A stretch of 64,000 bases of DNA from Cypionkella aquatica (GCF_030161095.1 NZ_BSPP01000008.1:11109-75108); one strand, 5' to 3'. Shown: positions 44,332-53,276, counted from the stretch's first letter. Numbers and translations are program-made. The notes: generated by a model from the letters alone, not told the origin.

Positions 44332-45282
44332 TTAGCCGTTGCTGGCCGCGTCAAGCTTGGCCTCTACCGAGGTCGACCCTGCATCCGCCGTGGTCATTTC
44401 GGGCAAGGGCGGGCAGTCCACTGCATCAATGCCTTTGCGCTTGCAGGCCGACAACCGCTTTTTGTCGGCTTTTGCAGCCGCTTTTGCGTCAATCTCGGCT
44501 TGTTTCGCGGCGGCTTCGACCTTGGCGGCTTCTTGTTCCACCATGCGCTGCTCATCCAACGGCTTTTGTGCGATATTTTCCGGCGTCTCTGGCACGGCAC
44601 GGCCATAGGCGTCGTCCATATACGGGCCTTCGATCGCGATGCTTTCTTCAAGCGAGCGCACCTTCACGCGCGTGCCCGTGTCGACCTTGTCATACAGATC
44701 AATCGCATCTTGGTTGAAGAGGCGGATACACCCGGCCGAGGTGGCATGGCCGATGGTCTCATTCTGGATCGTGCCGTGAATACGGAACATCGAATCGCGG
44801 CCACCGCGATACAGATACAGCGCGCGCGCACCCAGCGGATTGTCCAAACCGCCCGCACGACCGCCCGCATATTCGGCATAAAGATCAGGACGGGTGCGGA
44901 TCATATTCGCAGTCGGCTGCCAAGACGGCCATTTCGCCTTGCGGCCGATCACACCCGAACCACGGAAAGACAGGCCTTCACGCCCTACCGCGATGGCATA
45001 ACGCATCGCGCGGCCATTCTCTTGAACATGATAAAGTTTGCGGGCAAAAGTATCGATCACGATCGTGCCCGGCGCATCATCGGCGGCATAATCCACCTCT
45101 TGACGGGCGCGATCTGCCGACAGCAGTTCCGCGTCGACGGGCTGAATGAAGAACCCCTCATCCTCGACGCCTTCGTAGCCCGGCACGACAGAAGGCGATG
45201 CAGACTCGGTTGTCGGCGTGCCGCAGGCGGCAAGGACGGTCAGGGACAAAACGCCAAGCAGGCGGAGAATGGAGCTGTTCAC
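44332..45282 (-). CDS. L,D-transpeptidase (YkuD family) lipoprotein
   Basis: A 316-aa exported protein. The GTG start at 45282 gives a lipoprotein signal with lipobox LAAC (ILRLLGVLSLTVLAAC). The catalytic YkuD domain spans about residues 60-215, with HGTIQNETIGHATSAGCIRL holding the His and the nucleophilic Cys. A Lys/Ala-rich helical tail of about 90 residues follows. It forms 3-3 peptidoglycan cross-links or attaches proteins to peptidoglycan. A much longer upstream frame lacks family features and was not used. Confidence 0.88.
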   Translation of the reverse strand: MNSSILRLLGVLSLTVLAACGTPTTESASPSVVPGYEGVEDEGFFIQPVDAELLSADRARQEVDYAADDAPGTIVIDTFARKLYHVQENGRAMRYAIAVGREGLSFRGSGVIGRKAKWPSWQPTANMIRTRPDLYAEYAGGRAGGLDNPLGARALYLYRGGRDSMFRIHGTIQNETIGHATSAGCIRLFNQDAIDLYDKVDTGTRVKVRSLEESIAIEGPYMDDAYGRAVPETPENIAQKPLDEQRMVEQEAAKVEAAAKQAEIDAKAAAKADKKRLSACKRKGIDAVDCPPLPEMTTADAGSTSVEAKLDAASNG

Positions 45283-45574
45283 GGGACAGAGACTCGGCTG
45301 TGAGGAAATTACCCTTGCACCTAGACCCTGCACCGCGCCATCCGTCAAGCCCTGCAAAATAGCTGAAAATGGAAAACACCGGGAATCCGCCAATGCGCGC
45401 TGATTCTTTACGCTTGTCCTCGAGCGTGAGGCTGAATCCGGGGATTTCCTTGGCAGATACAGCGCTGATGATCCGTTAGTGTCGCGCGAAGATTTTTGGG
45501 AACGCTTTTGTGAGCAGTGCGTTACCCCTTTAGAAAAAACGCGCGGTGCAGCGCTTATAAGAGGGAAAGTTGTC

Positions 45575-45829
45575 ATGGGAATCGAAAGTTTGTTGATCTT
45601 CTTGCTGATCGGCGCAATCGCTGGCTGGCTGGCCGGGCAGATCGTGTCCGGCTATGGCTTTGGCCTGCTGGGCAATATCGTCATCGGTATTGTCGGGGCG
45701 TTCATTGCTGGTGCGATCCTGCCGCGGGTCGGCTTCGCGCTTGGTGGCGGTATTCTGGCCGCGATTGTGCACGCAACGATCGGCGCGGTGATTTTGCTGT
45801 TCCTGATCAAATTGGTGAAACGCGCCTGA
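45575..45829 (+). CDS. GlsB/YeaQ/YmgE family stress-response membrane protein
   Basis: An 84-aa protein with three glycine-rich helices: IGAIAGWLAGQIVSG, LLGNIVIGIVGAFIAGAILP and AIVHATIGAVILLFLIKL. This is the transglycosylase-associated/GlsB-type family, often induced by general stress. A GAGGGAAAG site precedes the ATG. A strong symmetric terminator follows. Confidence 0.88.
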   Translation: MGIESLLIFLLIGAIAGWLAGQIVSGYGFGLLGNIVIGIVGAFIAGAILPRVGFALGGGILAAIVHATIGAVILLFLIKLVKRA

Positions 45830-45869
45830 TAGCTGCGAAAGCCAGTCGGGAACCAATCTGTCAGATTGA

Positions 45870-45897
45870 AAAGGGCCGGGGATTTCCCCGGCCCTTT
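45870..45897. terminator. symmetric terminator between convergent genes
   Basis: AAAGGGCCGGGGA and TCCCCGGCCCTTT make a 13-bp stem with a two-base loop, just after the GlsB-like gene and just before the creatinase stop codon. Suitable for both strands. Confidence 0.8.
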
Positions 45898-45900
45898 GCT

Positions 45901-47106
45901 TTATCCGACGACGTTAAATTCCGGGCCGTAGGGATATTTGGTGATATCCTCATTGCCATCTTCGGTGATGAACAAGATGTCATGCTCGCGGTAGCCACCC
46001 GCGCCCGGTTGGCCGTGCGGGATGGTCAGCATCGGCTCCATACTGATCACCATTCCTGGCTCCAGCACGGTATCAATATCTTCGCGCAACTCGAGCCCAG
46101 CCTCGCGGCCATAGTAATGCGACAGCACCCCAAAGGAATGGCCATAGCCAAAGGTGCGGTATTGCAGCACCTGATGCTCTTCAAAGAACGTGTTCAGCTT
46201 AGCCGTCACCTCGGCACATGACGCGCCGGGTTTCAGCAAGCTGATGCCGTATTCATGCGCCGCGACGTTGATTTCCCACATCCGAAGGCTGGCCGGATCA
46301 ACCTCTTGCACGAACATCGTGCGCTCTAGTGCCGTGTAATACCCTGAAATCATCGGGAAAGTGTTCAAGCTTAGAATATCACCACGCTTCAACTTCCGGC
46401 TGGTCACCGGATTATGCGCACCGTCGGTGTTGATGCCGGACTGGAACCACACCCAAGTGTCGCGGTATTCAGCATCCGGGAATCTTTTGGCGATTTCCAG
46501 CTCCATCGCATCACGCCCCGCCATCGCAATATCAATCTCGCGGGCCCCTTCGCGCACAGCCTCGCGAATGGCAAAACCGCCAACATCTGCCACGCCAGCA
46601 CCATGGCGGATCAAATCAAGCTCGGCTTGCGATTTCATCATCCGCTGCTCCATCGTCCCGCGCGAGATGTCGATACCGCGCTTGGGCTTCAGGAAGTGGT
46701 TCAGCTTTTCCGATTGCAGCAGCGTCAGATGATCTGCCTCGCAGCCAATCACCCGGCCCTCGCCTGTCACCGACAAAATCGCGCGCCAGTAATTGTCGCG
46801 CTGCCAGTCGGTGTAGGTGATGTTGTCACCATGCCCGCGCCGCCACGGTTGGCCTGCATCAATGCCAGCCGAGATGGTGACGCTTTGCGATGCCGTCACC
46901 ACCAGCCCGTAAGGCCGCCCGAACGAGCAATACAGAAAGCCCGAATAGTAGGCGATGTTGTGCATCGAGGTGAACACGCAGGCCTCAACCCCGTGCACCT
47001 CCATCAGATCGCGCAGGCCGGCAAGGCGCGCGTCATATTCCTCGGCAGCAAAGGGCAGTACCCTCTCACCTTGGTGGAAACGATATTGCTGTGGACGTTC
47101 CGTCAT
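45901..47106 (-). CDS. creatinase (creatine amidinohydrolase), M24 peptidase family
   Basis: A 401-aa protein that follows the Pseudomonas putida creatinase pattern closely as I remember it: SMHNIAYYSGFLYCSFGRPY, YTDWQRDNY, the active-site segment SGINTDGAHNPVTSRKLKRG with the catalytic His, TFGYGHSFGVLSHYYGREAG and YREHDILFITEDGNEDITKY. It hydrolyses creatine to sarcosine and urea in the cytoplasm. No sarcosine oxidase or urease gene lies nearby, so the gene stands alone. Its 5' region carries a perfect palindrome. Confidence 0.88.
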   Translation of the reverse strand: MTERPQQYRFHQGERVLPFAAEEYDARLAGLRDLMEVHGVEACVFTSMHNIAYYSGFLYCSFGRPYGLVVTASQSVTISAGIDAGQPWRRGHGDNITYTDWQRDNYWRAILSVTGEGRVIGCEADHLTLLQSEKLNHFLKPKRGIDISRGTMEQRMMKSQAELDLIRHGAGVADVGGFAIREAVREGAREIDIAMAGRDAMELEIAKRFPDAEYRDTWVWFQSGINTDGAHNPVTSRKLKRGDILSLNTFPMISGYYTALERTMFVQEVDPASLRMWEINVAAHEYGISLLKPGASCAEVTAKLNTFFEEHQVLQYRTFGYGHSFGVLSHYYGREAGLELREDIDTVLEPGMVISMEPMLTIPHGQPGAGGYREHDILFITEDGNEDITKYPYGPEFNVVG

Positions 47107-47199
47107 CTTCAGACCTCATGTTTGGGGGCTGAGCACAGTGCCACAGAACCCCGAAAGGTCCCGGCGTGCAGGACGAAAGCAGGTCACCCTGCAAGCTGT

Positions 47200-47211
47200 G
47201 GGAAATTTCCC
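47200..47211. promoter_or_regulatory. perfect 12-bp palindrome GGGAAATTTCCC upstream of creatinase
   Basis: GGGAAATTTCCC is embedded in the wider near-palindrome CTGTGGGAAATTTCCCTGTG, 94 bases before the creatinase start on the minus strand. This is the shape of a dimeric regulator's operator. No regulator gene is adjacent. Confidence 0.4.
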
Positions 47212-47326
47212 TGTGACGACGCCATCGCCACGGCTTGGGGCTTAGGATAAGAGCCGCAGGCCCGCTTGGCAAGCCTGCGGAATTCGCACGAATTCCGGCA
47301 CGATTTCCGGACGGAAATCGGTGCGC

Positions 47327-48178
47327 TTAGACCGCTTTGCCTGCGAAATCTTCCGGTCCGTGGCGCTCTGGCACCTGCTCGGCCTCATCGCCCCAGTTTT
47401 TGTTGACGATGCGGCCGCGCTTCACTGCAGGACGCGCTTCCAGCGCATCTGCCCAGCGTTTGAGATTTTTGTAGATGCCAACGTCCAGAAACTCCGCCGA
47501 ATTGGCGTAACTGCGGCCCAGAACCATGCTGCCATACCAAGGCCAGATCGCCATATCCGCGATGGAGTAATCGTCGCCCGCAATGAACGGCACATCGGCC
47601 AGACGGCGGTCCAAAACATCCAGCTGACGCTTGGTCTCCATCGCATAACGGTTGATCGGATATTCAAATTTCTCTGGCGCATAGGCGAAGAAATGGCCAA
47701 AGCCGCCGCCGACAAACGGGGCCGATCCCATCTGCCAGAACAACCAGTTCAAAACCTCGGTGCGCGCAGCCCCGCTGGCGGGCAGGAAAGCGCCAAACTT
47801 ATCGGCCAGATGCACCATCATCGAGCCAGATTCAAACAACCGCACAGGCTCTGGCCCAGTCAGATCCAGCAGCGCTGGGATTTTGGAATTCGGGTTGACC
47901 CCAACAAACCCCGACCCAAACTGATCCCCCTTGCCAATATTGATCAGCCAAGCATCATATTCGGCATCATGGCCTGCGGCCAAAAGCTCTTCAAACAGGA
48001 TCGAGACTTTCTGGCCGTTCGGCGTCGCCAGCGAATAAAGCTGAAAGCCATGCTTGCCGCGCGGCAGTTCCTTGTCATGCGTTGCCCCGGCAATCGGGCG
48101 GTTGATATTGGCGAACTGGCCACCATTGGCGGCATCCCAAGTCCAGACCTTGGGGGGAACATAAGGCGTGCTCGACAT
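47327..48178 (-). CDS. yghU: glutathione S-transferase family, YghU-type disulfide-bond oxidoreductase
   Basis: A 283-aa protein close to E. coli YghU in length and pattern: TPYVPPKVWTWDAANGGQFA start, NRPIAGATHDKELPRGKHGF, thioredoxin-fold half with ATPNGQKVSILFEELL, NPNSKIPAL, and the helical half with FGHFFAYAPEKFEYPINRY. It reduces disulfides with glutathione. The start at 48178 is chosen because AAAGGAT lies seven bases before it; an ATG two codons upstream is too close to that site. Confidence 0.88.
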   Translation of the reverse strand: MSSTPYVPPKVWTWDAANGGQFANINRPIAGATHDKELPRGKHGFQLYSLATPNGQKVSILFEELLAAGHDAEYDAWLINIGKGDQFGSGFVGVNPNSKIPALLDLTGPEPVRLFESGSMMVHLADKFGAFLPASGAARTEVLNWLFWQMGSAPFVGGGFGHFFAYAPEKFEYPINRYAMETKRQLDVLDRRLADVPFIAGDDYSIADMAIWPWYGSMVLGRSYANSAEFLDVGIYKNLKRWADALEARPAVKRGRIVNKNWGDEAEQVPERHGPEDFAGKAV

Positions 48179-48308
48179 CGACATATCCTTTGGAGCGGTT
48201 TGCCCCTGACCCCAAGAGGTAGGCATAAATTCGCCCTGCGACAATGCCGCGCGCTTGCACAAAAAACCACAGTCCCCATCTCATGACTGCACAACAACGG
48301 AGACCAAC

Positions 48309-48647
48309 ATGCTTTGCCCCGTCGACAATGAAACCTTGGTGATGGCCGACCGCAACGGCGTCGAGATTGACTATTGCCCGAAATGCCGTGGTGTCTGGCT
48401 GGACCGAGGCGAGTTGGACAAGATCATAGAGCGTGCCGCGACTGCCACCGCCCCCCGCGAGGCTGCTCCGCGCGAAACTGCACCGCGCGAAGCCGCCCCG
48501 GTGTATCAACGCGAACCCGGCTATCAGCCTGAACCGCAACGGCAATCGCGCGACGCGCCGCGCAGGCATTATGATGATGATGACGACCGCTATCATGGCA
48601 AGAAAAAGCGTCGTGAAAGCTTTCTGAGCGATCTGTTTGATTTCTAG
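48309..48647 (+). CDS. zinc-ribbon (TFIIB-type) protein with Arg/Glu/Ala/Pro repeats
   Basis: A 112-aa protein. The N-terminal zf-TFIIB-type ribbon has CPVDNETL and YCPKCRGVWLDRGELDKI (Cys near 3, 25 and 28). The middle has short repeats (REAAPRETAPREAAP) and a Pro/Gln-rich disordered section, followed by a very acidic then basic stretch (DDDDDRYHGKKKRRES) and an aromatic end FLSDLFDF. Such proteins are common and their role is unknown. Confidence 0.78.
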   Translation: MLCPVDNETLVMADRNGVEIDYCPKCRGVWLDRGELDKIIERAATATAPREAAPRETAPREAAPVYQREPGYQPEPQRQSRDAPRRHYDDDDDRYHGKKKRRESFLSDLFDF

Positions 48648-48658
48648 CAAATATAGCT

Positions 48659-49138
48659 TCAGTGGCTGACGGCTTGTCGCGCGGATTGGCCCCGAAATGA
48701 TGAATAGGGCCATGCCTCGGGCGCATCAACCAAACCATGCCGAACCGGGTCCATCTGGCAGCTGCGCATGTGCAGTGCCAGATCGGCTGCATCTGCGATC
48801 GGATGCTGCCAAAACCCACGTTGCCAGACGCCTTGCGACGCCTGCCCTGCCGCTGGCTTGCGGCGTGACATCGGCAAGCTGGTCGAGAACCGCGCTTTGA
48901 TCTGCCGCCACCGCCCTGCCGTATCACTGTCCCCAACGGGAAGTGTCCAGATCGCGTGCAGATGATCAGGCATGACAACCCAAGCCGAGATCTGAAAAGG
49001 CTGTTCCGCCCGCGTCAGCCGCACCGCTTGGCGCAAGCGTTCGATTTCCAGCACCAGCAAATCATCACCGGCGCGGCGAAGTGCTACTGTGAAGTAATGG
49101 GTCTCGGCCAATGCGGCTGGGCGGGTTTGATATGTCAT
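48659..49138 (-). CDS. REP-associated tyrosine transposase (RAYT) family protein
   Basis: A 159-aa single-domain protein of the Y1/IS200-like (HUH) fold. The metal-binding motif is MPDHLHAIW (near 55), and the catalytic tyrosine is likely the one near 146 (WPYSSF). RAYT proteins are domesticated relatives of IS200 transposases that act on REP palindromes. Here it is a solitary chromosomal gene with a hairpin just ahead of its start. No complete insertion sequence ends were seen. Confidence 0.82.
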   Translation of the reverse strand: MTYQTRPAALAETHYFTVALRRAGDDLLVLEIERLRQAVRLTRAEQPFQISAWVVMPDHLHAIWTLPVGDSDTAGRWRQIKARFSTSLPMSRRKPAAGQASQGVWQRGFWQHPIADAADLALHMRSCQMDPVRHGLVDAPEAWPYSSFRGQSARQAVSH

Positions 49139-49139
49139 G

Positions 49140-49162
49140 CCAGCAGCCTGCCACGCTGCTGG
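49140..49162. repeat. hairpin just upstream of the RAYT gene
   Basis: CCAGCAG (49140-49146) pairs with CTGCTGG (49156-49162) around a nine-base spacer, beginning two bases before the transposase ATG. It could be a REP-like recognition hairpin or an autoregulatory leader. Only this one copy was noticed in the window. Confidence 0.4.
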
Positions 49163-49182
49163 TTAAAATGTGGTTACCGCGC

Positions 49183-49884
49183 TTAGACCGAGCGGGTAAT
49201 CCCGCCATCCACCCGCAAATTCTGCCCAGTGATATAGCCCGCCGCATCCGAGGCCAAAAAGCTGACCGTGCCCGCGATCTCTGACACATCGCCATAACGC
49301 CCCATCGGAATCCGCGCGCGGAATTCTTCTTTCTCGGGCAGGCTGTTGATAAACCCCGGCAGCACGTTGTTGATACGAATGGCTTGAGGCGCATATTTAT
49401 CGGCGTAAAGCTTTGTAAATGCAGCCAGACCTGCCCGCGCCACGCCGCTGGTCGGGAAAGCAGGATCGGGCTCGAATGTCGCAAAAGTGGTGATATTGAT
49501 CACTGAACCACCCGTGCCTTGCGCTTCAAAAATAGGCGTCACCAAGCGGATCGGGCGAATGGCCGACAGGAAATATATCTCAAAGCCCTGATGCCAGCCC
49601 TCGTCAGTGATATCCAGCAAAGCCGCGCGCGGCCCGTGACCGGCCGAGTTCACCAGAACGTCAATGCGGCCAAACTTCGCCATCGCGGCATCGACCACAC
49701 GTTTCACATCATCATTGTTCTGGTTCGAGCCCGTAACGCCGACTCCACCCAATTCTGCCGCCAGCGCTTCGCCTTTGCCCGACGAAGACAAGATCGCCAC
49801 CGCGAAGCCATCCGCCGCCAAACGCCGCGCGGCCGCCGCCCCCATGCCAGAGCCGCCTGCTGTGATCAGTGCTACTTTTTGCAT
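49183..49884 (-). CDS. SDR-family oxidoreductase
   Basis: A 233-aa short-chain dehydrogenase: cofactor motif TAGGSGMGAAAARRLA (near 8), LVNSAGHGP (near 75), and the C-terminal segment TGQNLRVDGGIT. The catalytic YxxxK is not in its usual form: where ASK-type motifs lie, the sequence is TSGVARAGLAAFTKLY, without the Tyr of the classical YxxxK motif. It may therefore be an atypical or enoyl-reductase-like SDR, or inactive as a classical dehydrogenase. The start is ATG 49884. Confidence 0.82.
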   Translation of the reverse strand: MQKVALITAGGSGMGAAAARRLAADGFAVAILSSSGKGEALAAELGGVGVTGSNQNNDDVKRVVDAAMAKFGRIDVLVNSAGHGPRAALLDITDEGWHQGFEIYFLSAIRPIRLVTPIFEAQGTGGSVINITTFATFEPDPAFPTSGVARAGLAAFTKLYADKYAPQAIRINNVLPGFINSLPEKEEFRARIPMGRYGDVSEIAGTVSFLASDAAGYITGQNLRVDGGITRSV

Positions 49885-49960
49885 TTTTGTCTCCCTCTGA
49901 ATTGCGCCAAAGGCTGTCATGCCATCTGACAAAACGCCACAGCGATTCGTGCCGCAAACA

Positions 49961-50401
49961 TCACCAACGCTTTAGCGCGGCCTCGTCTGCCTGTGTCGCG
50001 GCGACCCATTCGGCGGCATCCGCCGACAGCTCTTTTTTCCAGAATGGCGCGCGCGATTTCAGATAATCCATCAGAAACTCGGCAGCCGCAAAGGCATCAG
50101 CGCGGTGACGTGCGGCGGTGGCAACCATCATAATGGCCTCAGCACCCGCCAGCCGACCGTACCGATGGACGACCAAAGCATCGACCAAAGCCCAGCGCGT
50201 GATCGCCTGATCAACCATCGCCGCAATGGCTTTTTCGGTCATGCCCGGATAATGCTCAATCTCCATCGCGGCCAAACTGCCGCCATTGTCGCGCACTAGC
50301 CCGCAAAAGGTCACAATGGCACCTGCGCCTGAGGCGCGCGCGGCAAAATCATTGGACAAAGCGCCCAGATCAAACGGCTCGGCCTGAACCGACACCTGCA
50401 T
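49961..50401 (-). CDS. moaE: molybdopterin synthase catalytic subunit MoaE
   Basis: A 146-aa protein with FCGLVRDNGG (near 30), EIEHYPGMTEKAIAAM, VVHRYGRLAGAEAIMMVATA and YLKSRAPFWKKE, which carries the active-site lysines. It inserts two sulfurs carried by MoaD into cPMP to make molybdopterin. The start is ATG 50401, just after the moaD stop; a GTG overlapping moaD is an alternative. It belongs to a pgsA-moaD-moaE operon. Confidence 0.93.
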   Translation of the reverse strand: MQVSVQAEPFDLGALSNDFAARASGAGAIVTFCGLVRDNGGSLAAMEIEHYPGMTEKAIAAMVDQAITRWALVDALVVHRYGRLAGAEAIMMVATAARHRADAFAAAEFLMDYLKSRAPFWKKELSADAAEWVAATQADEAALKRW

Positions 50402-50402
50402 C

Positions 50403-50651
50403 TCAGCCACCCGTCATTGGCGGAAAGAAGGCGATTTCGCGCACACCAGCCAAAGGCGCATCAAAGCTGGAAAGCTCTTGATCCAGCGCCACGCGCAGTG
50501 ACGTGATGTCTTCAAACGCCCACGCATAATGCTCGGCGCGTGCGCGCAGCTCGATGATAAGATCCATAACTGTCGCTGCCGTCGTCTCTAGCCGTTCACG
50601 CGGAAGGCCAATCCGCTCGCGCACCCAAGCGAAATACAGCACGTCGATCAT
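50403..50651 (-). CDS. moaD: molybdopterin synthase sulfur carrier subunit MoaD
   Basis: An 82-aa ubiquitin-fold protein ending in the required Gly-Gly (PPMTGG) after EIAFFPP. Its C-terminal glycine is turned into a thiocarboxylate that donates sulfur to MoaE. The ATG overlaps the pgsA stop codon by 4 bases. Confidence 0.93.
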   Translation of the reverse strand: MIDVLYFAWVRERIGLPRERLETTAATVMDLIIELRARAEHYAWAFEDITSLRVALDQELSSFDAPLAGVREIAFFPPMTGG

Positions 50652-51313
50652 TTATCTTCCCGCAGAAACGGCAGCGCTTTGCGGAAGTAATCCAAGCCCG
50701 TCATCGCCGTCAACAAAGCGGCAATCCACATCAGCACCAGCCCGGCATCGCCCGCCACGCTGGCGCAATCTCGCTTGCCGCAAGCCCGGATCGGGTCGGC
50801 CAAGCCCTGCATTACGGCGTCCGTATACTGCTCGGGCGTCATTCCATGCATCGCCACACCGTTGAGGTATTCCAACCCGGTGCCCAGAAACAGCACCGCG
50901 ATTGCCACCATCTGCGCCGTGGTTTTCCACTTTGCCAACTTGGTGACCTTCAGCAGGCCAGCCTTGGCACCCAGAAATTCACGCAGGCCCGACACAAAAA
51001 CCTCACGAAACAAGATCACCGTAGCAGGCAGGATCAACCACGGATTCATGCCCGAATATCCTGTCAGCACAAGGATCGCGATGACCACCATGGCCTTGTC
51101 GGCGATCGGGTCCATCATGGTGCCGAACTTGCTTTCCTGCTTCCAGAGCCGCGCAAGATAGCCGTCAAACCAATCGGTGACCGCGGCGCTTACAAACAGC
51201 GTCAACGCGAACCAATCCGCCCAAGGCCGTTGGAAATACAGGAACATCAGCGGCACGCCGGGGGCTGCCAACAGACGCAAGACAGTAAGTGTGTTTGGGA
51301 TCGACCATTTCAT
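50648..51313 (-). CDS. pgsA: CDP-diacylglycerol--glycerol-3-phosphate 3-phosphatidyltransferase
   Basis: A 221-aa membrane enzyme with the CDP-alcohol phosphotransferase motif (D-G-x2-A-R-x8-G-x3-D-x3-D), visible as DWFDGYLARLW and FGTMMDPIADKAM (near 58-82). It makes phosphatidylglycerophosphate. The N-terminus MKWSIPNTLTVLRLLAAPG is typical. It is slightly longer than usual because of an extra loop near residues 150-190. First gene of the operon with moaD and moaE. Confidence 0.92.
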   Translation of the reverse strand: MKWSIPNTLTVLRLLAAPGVPLMFLYFQRPWADWFALTLFVSAAVTDWFDGYLARLWKQESKFGTMMDPIADKAMVVIAILVLTGYSGMNPWLILPATVILFREVFVSGLREFLGAKAGLLKVTKLAKWKTTAQMVAIAVLFLGTGLEYLNGVAMHGMTPEQYTDAVMQGLADPIRACGKRDCASVAGDAGLVLMWIAALLTAMTGLDYFRKALPFLREDK

Positions 51314-51426
51314 GCGCCAAGTCGTAGCCCAACTGTGCCACTGGGGGGAAGCGGCATTTCCGACCCAAACCATCTTGAAAAGCGGCAAATTGCCGAAAGT
51401 CAGGCTTGGTCTGTAACATGCCCCGG

Positions 51427-52476
51427 CTATTCCGGCACGGGTGCCCAGATCACATCATCAATCCGCGCCGCCCCTGTCGACAGCATCACCACGCGGTCAA
51501 AGCCCATCGCGATGCCGCTAGCGGCGGGCATGATCGCCAATGCAGCCAGAAAATCTTCGTCCAGTGGATAACGCTCTCCGTAAACCCGCGCTTTTTCGTC
51601 CATCTCTAGCGCAAAGCGGCGGCGCTGCTCGTCCGGGTTGGTCAACTCGCCAAAACCATTCGCAAGCTCGACCCCGCAGGCATAGACCTCAAACCGCTCT
51701 GCCACCCTTGCATCCCTTGGATGCTTACGGGCCAAAGCCGCTTCGGCGCTGGGGTATTCGTCCAGAATGGTGATCCGCCCCATGCCCAAATGCGGTTCGA
51801 CCAACTCACCCAACACCCGTGACAACATATCCGACCAGGTGTCATCCGAAGCCACCCGCAACCCCACACGCGCCAATTCCGCCGCCAAGACGGACGCGTC
51901 AGGCGCACCATCTGGCCCGATAGAGGCCAGCAAATCCACTCCGGCATAGCGCGAGAACGCCTCGGCCACCGACAACCGCTCGGGGTCAACAAAGGGATCA
52001 CAGAGCTTACCCCGAAACCGCAACACTCCGCTGCCAATCTCGGCCGCAAGCCTGCAAAAGGCCATGACATCGGCCATCAGCTCTTCATAGCCCTCACCCA
52101 CCCGATACCATTCCAGCATGGTGAATTCGGGGCTGTGCAAAGCCCCGCGCTCGCGGTTGCGATAGACATGCGCAAAAGCCGCGATGCGCGTCTCACCCGC
52201 CGCCAGCAGCTTTTTCATCGCAAATTCGGGAGAGGTATGCAGATACATAGGCCGCGCCACGCCATCATTGCCGATGGCTTGCGTCATAAAGCCATGCAGA
52301 TGCGCCTCATTCCCCGGCGAGTGGGCCAAAGCCGCAGGGTCCACCTCGATGAAATCCCGCTCGGCCAGCCATGCCCGCATCGCTGCTTGAATCCGGTTGC
52401 GGGCGAGCAAAATCCCCCGCCTGTCCGCATGCCGCGCAGGGCTCCACCAAGGCTGATCCATATTTTTGGCTTTCAT
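51427..52476 (-). CDS. epmA: EF-P lysine lysyltransferase (EpmA/GenX/PoxA)
   Basis: A 349-aa class II lysyl-tRNA-synthetase-like protein that lacks the anticodon-binding domain. Motif 2 is visible as [24 protein letters not shown] and motif 3 as [12 protein letters not shown]. It attaches a beta-lysyl group to the conserved lysine of elongation factor P. It is divergent from efp with 88 bases between the starts, which fits its role. No epmB gene (lysine 2,3-aminomutase) is in the window. The start MKAKNMDQ at 52476 is used; MDQ five codons further on is also possible. Confidence 0.92.
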   Translation of the reverse strand: MKAKNMDQPWWSPARHADRRGILLARNRIQAAMRAWLAERDFIEVDPAALAHSPGNEAHLHGFMTQAIGNDGVARPMYLHTSPEFAMKKLLAAGETRIAAFAHVYRNRERGALHSPEFTMLEWYRVGEGYEELMADVMAFCRLAAEIGSGVLRFRGKLCDPFVDPERLSVAEAFSRYAGVDLLASIGPDGAPDASVLAAELARVGLRVASDDTWSDMLSRVLGELVEPHLGMGRITILDEYPSAEAALARKHPRDARVAERFEVYACGVELANGFGELTNPDEQRRRFALEMDEKARVYGERYPLDEDFLAALAIMPAASGIAMGFDRVVMLSTGAARIDDVIWAPVPE

Positions 52477-52564
52477 CTGGAGATTTCCGATCAAATGGGC
52501 TACAGCCACCCCGATATGCGGCCCCCTTACCCTTCGGGCCATTCAAGAACAAGGAACCACCCCT

Positions 52565-53131
52565 GTGAAAGTCATCGCCTCCTCTTTGCGCAAAGGCAAT
52601 GTCGTCGAGATGGACGGCAAACTTTACGCCGTGCTGAAAGCCGAAAATTTCCACCCCGGCAAAGGCACGCCCACCACCTCGGTCGACATGCGTCGGATTT
52701 CCGATGGCGTGAAAGTCGCCGAACGCTGGCGCACCACAGAAATGGTGGAGAAGGCAAATGTCGATGATCGCGAATACGACTTCCTTTATGAAGACGGCGA
52801 AGGTTTCCACTTCATGGAGCCTACCACCTACGAGCAATTCGCTGTGCATCCCGATGTGGTTGGTGATGACAAAGCCTTCTTGACCGATGGGCTGAAAGTT
52901 TACCTCAAAACCTACGACGGCGTAGCCATCGCTTTGGAACTGCCGCAGCGCGTCAATGTCGAAATTGCCGAGACCGAGCCCGTGGTCAAAGGCCAGACCG
53001 CTTCGTCTTCCTACAAACCTGCGATCTGCACCAATGGTGTGCGGGTGATGGTGCCGCCGCATATCGGCCCCGGCGCGCGGATCGTGATCAACACCGAAGA
53101 TCTTTCCTACTACGGTCGCGTCCAAGACTAA
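52565..53131 (+). CDS. efp: elongation factor P
   Basis: A 188-aa protein of full EF-P length. The start is a GTG after AAGGAACC. The modification loop is [18 protein letters not shown], with the modified Lys at residue 33, and the domain II/III segments [20 protein letters not shown] and [17 protein letters not shown] follow. It relieves ribosome stalling at polyproline. EpmA, its modifying enzyme, is encoded divergently. Confidence 0.95.
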   Translation: MKVIASSLRKGNVVEMDGKLYAVLKAENFHPGKGTPTTSVDMRRISDGVKVAERWRTTEMVEKANVDDREYDFLYEDGEGFHFMEPTTYEQFAVHPDVVGDDKAFLTDGLKVYLKTYDGVAIALELPQRVNVEIAETEPVVKGQTASSSYKPAICTNGVRVMVPPHIGPGARIVINTEDLSYYGRVQD

Positions 53132-53141
53132 ATCATGCTTC

Positions 53142-53177
53142 AAAAAGCCCGCCCGCAATCAGCGCAGCGGGCTTTTT
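53142..53177 (+). terminator. intrinsic terminator after efp
   Basis: AAAAAGCCCGC and GCGGGCTTTTT pair as an 11-bp stem around a loop of about fourteen bases, ending in a T run 46 bases beyond the efp stop. Confidence 0.88.
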
Positions 53178-53276
53178 CACGCCAAAGTCAAAACAATTTG
53201 CCTGAAATTGCCATCCTATGTGCATGAATTTCCTCGGGATCCGGGGTGAATCCGCGGCTTGGCAACTCGCGCGCCC

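Noticed and set aside
47107-47326. A riboswitch (glycine or guanidine type) upstream of creatinase
   Set aside because: The leader has hairpins, but none of the conserved core sequences of those riboswitches could be found.
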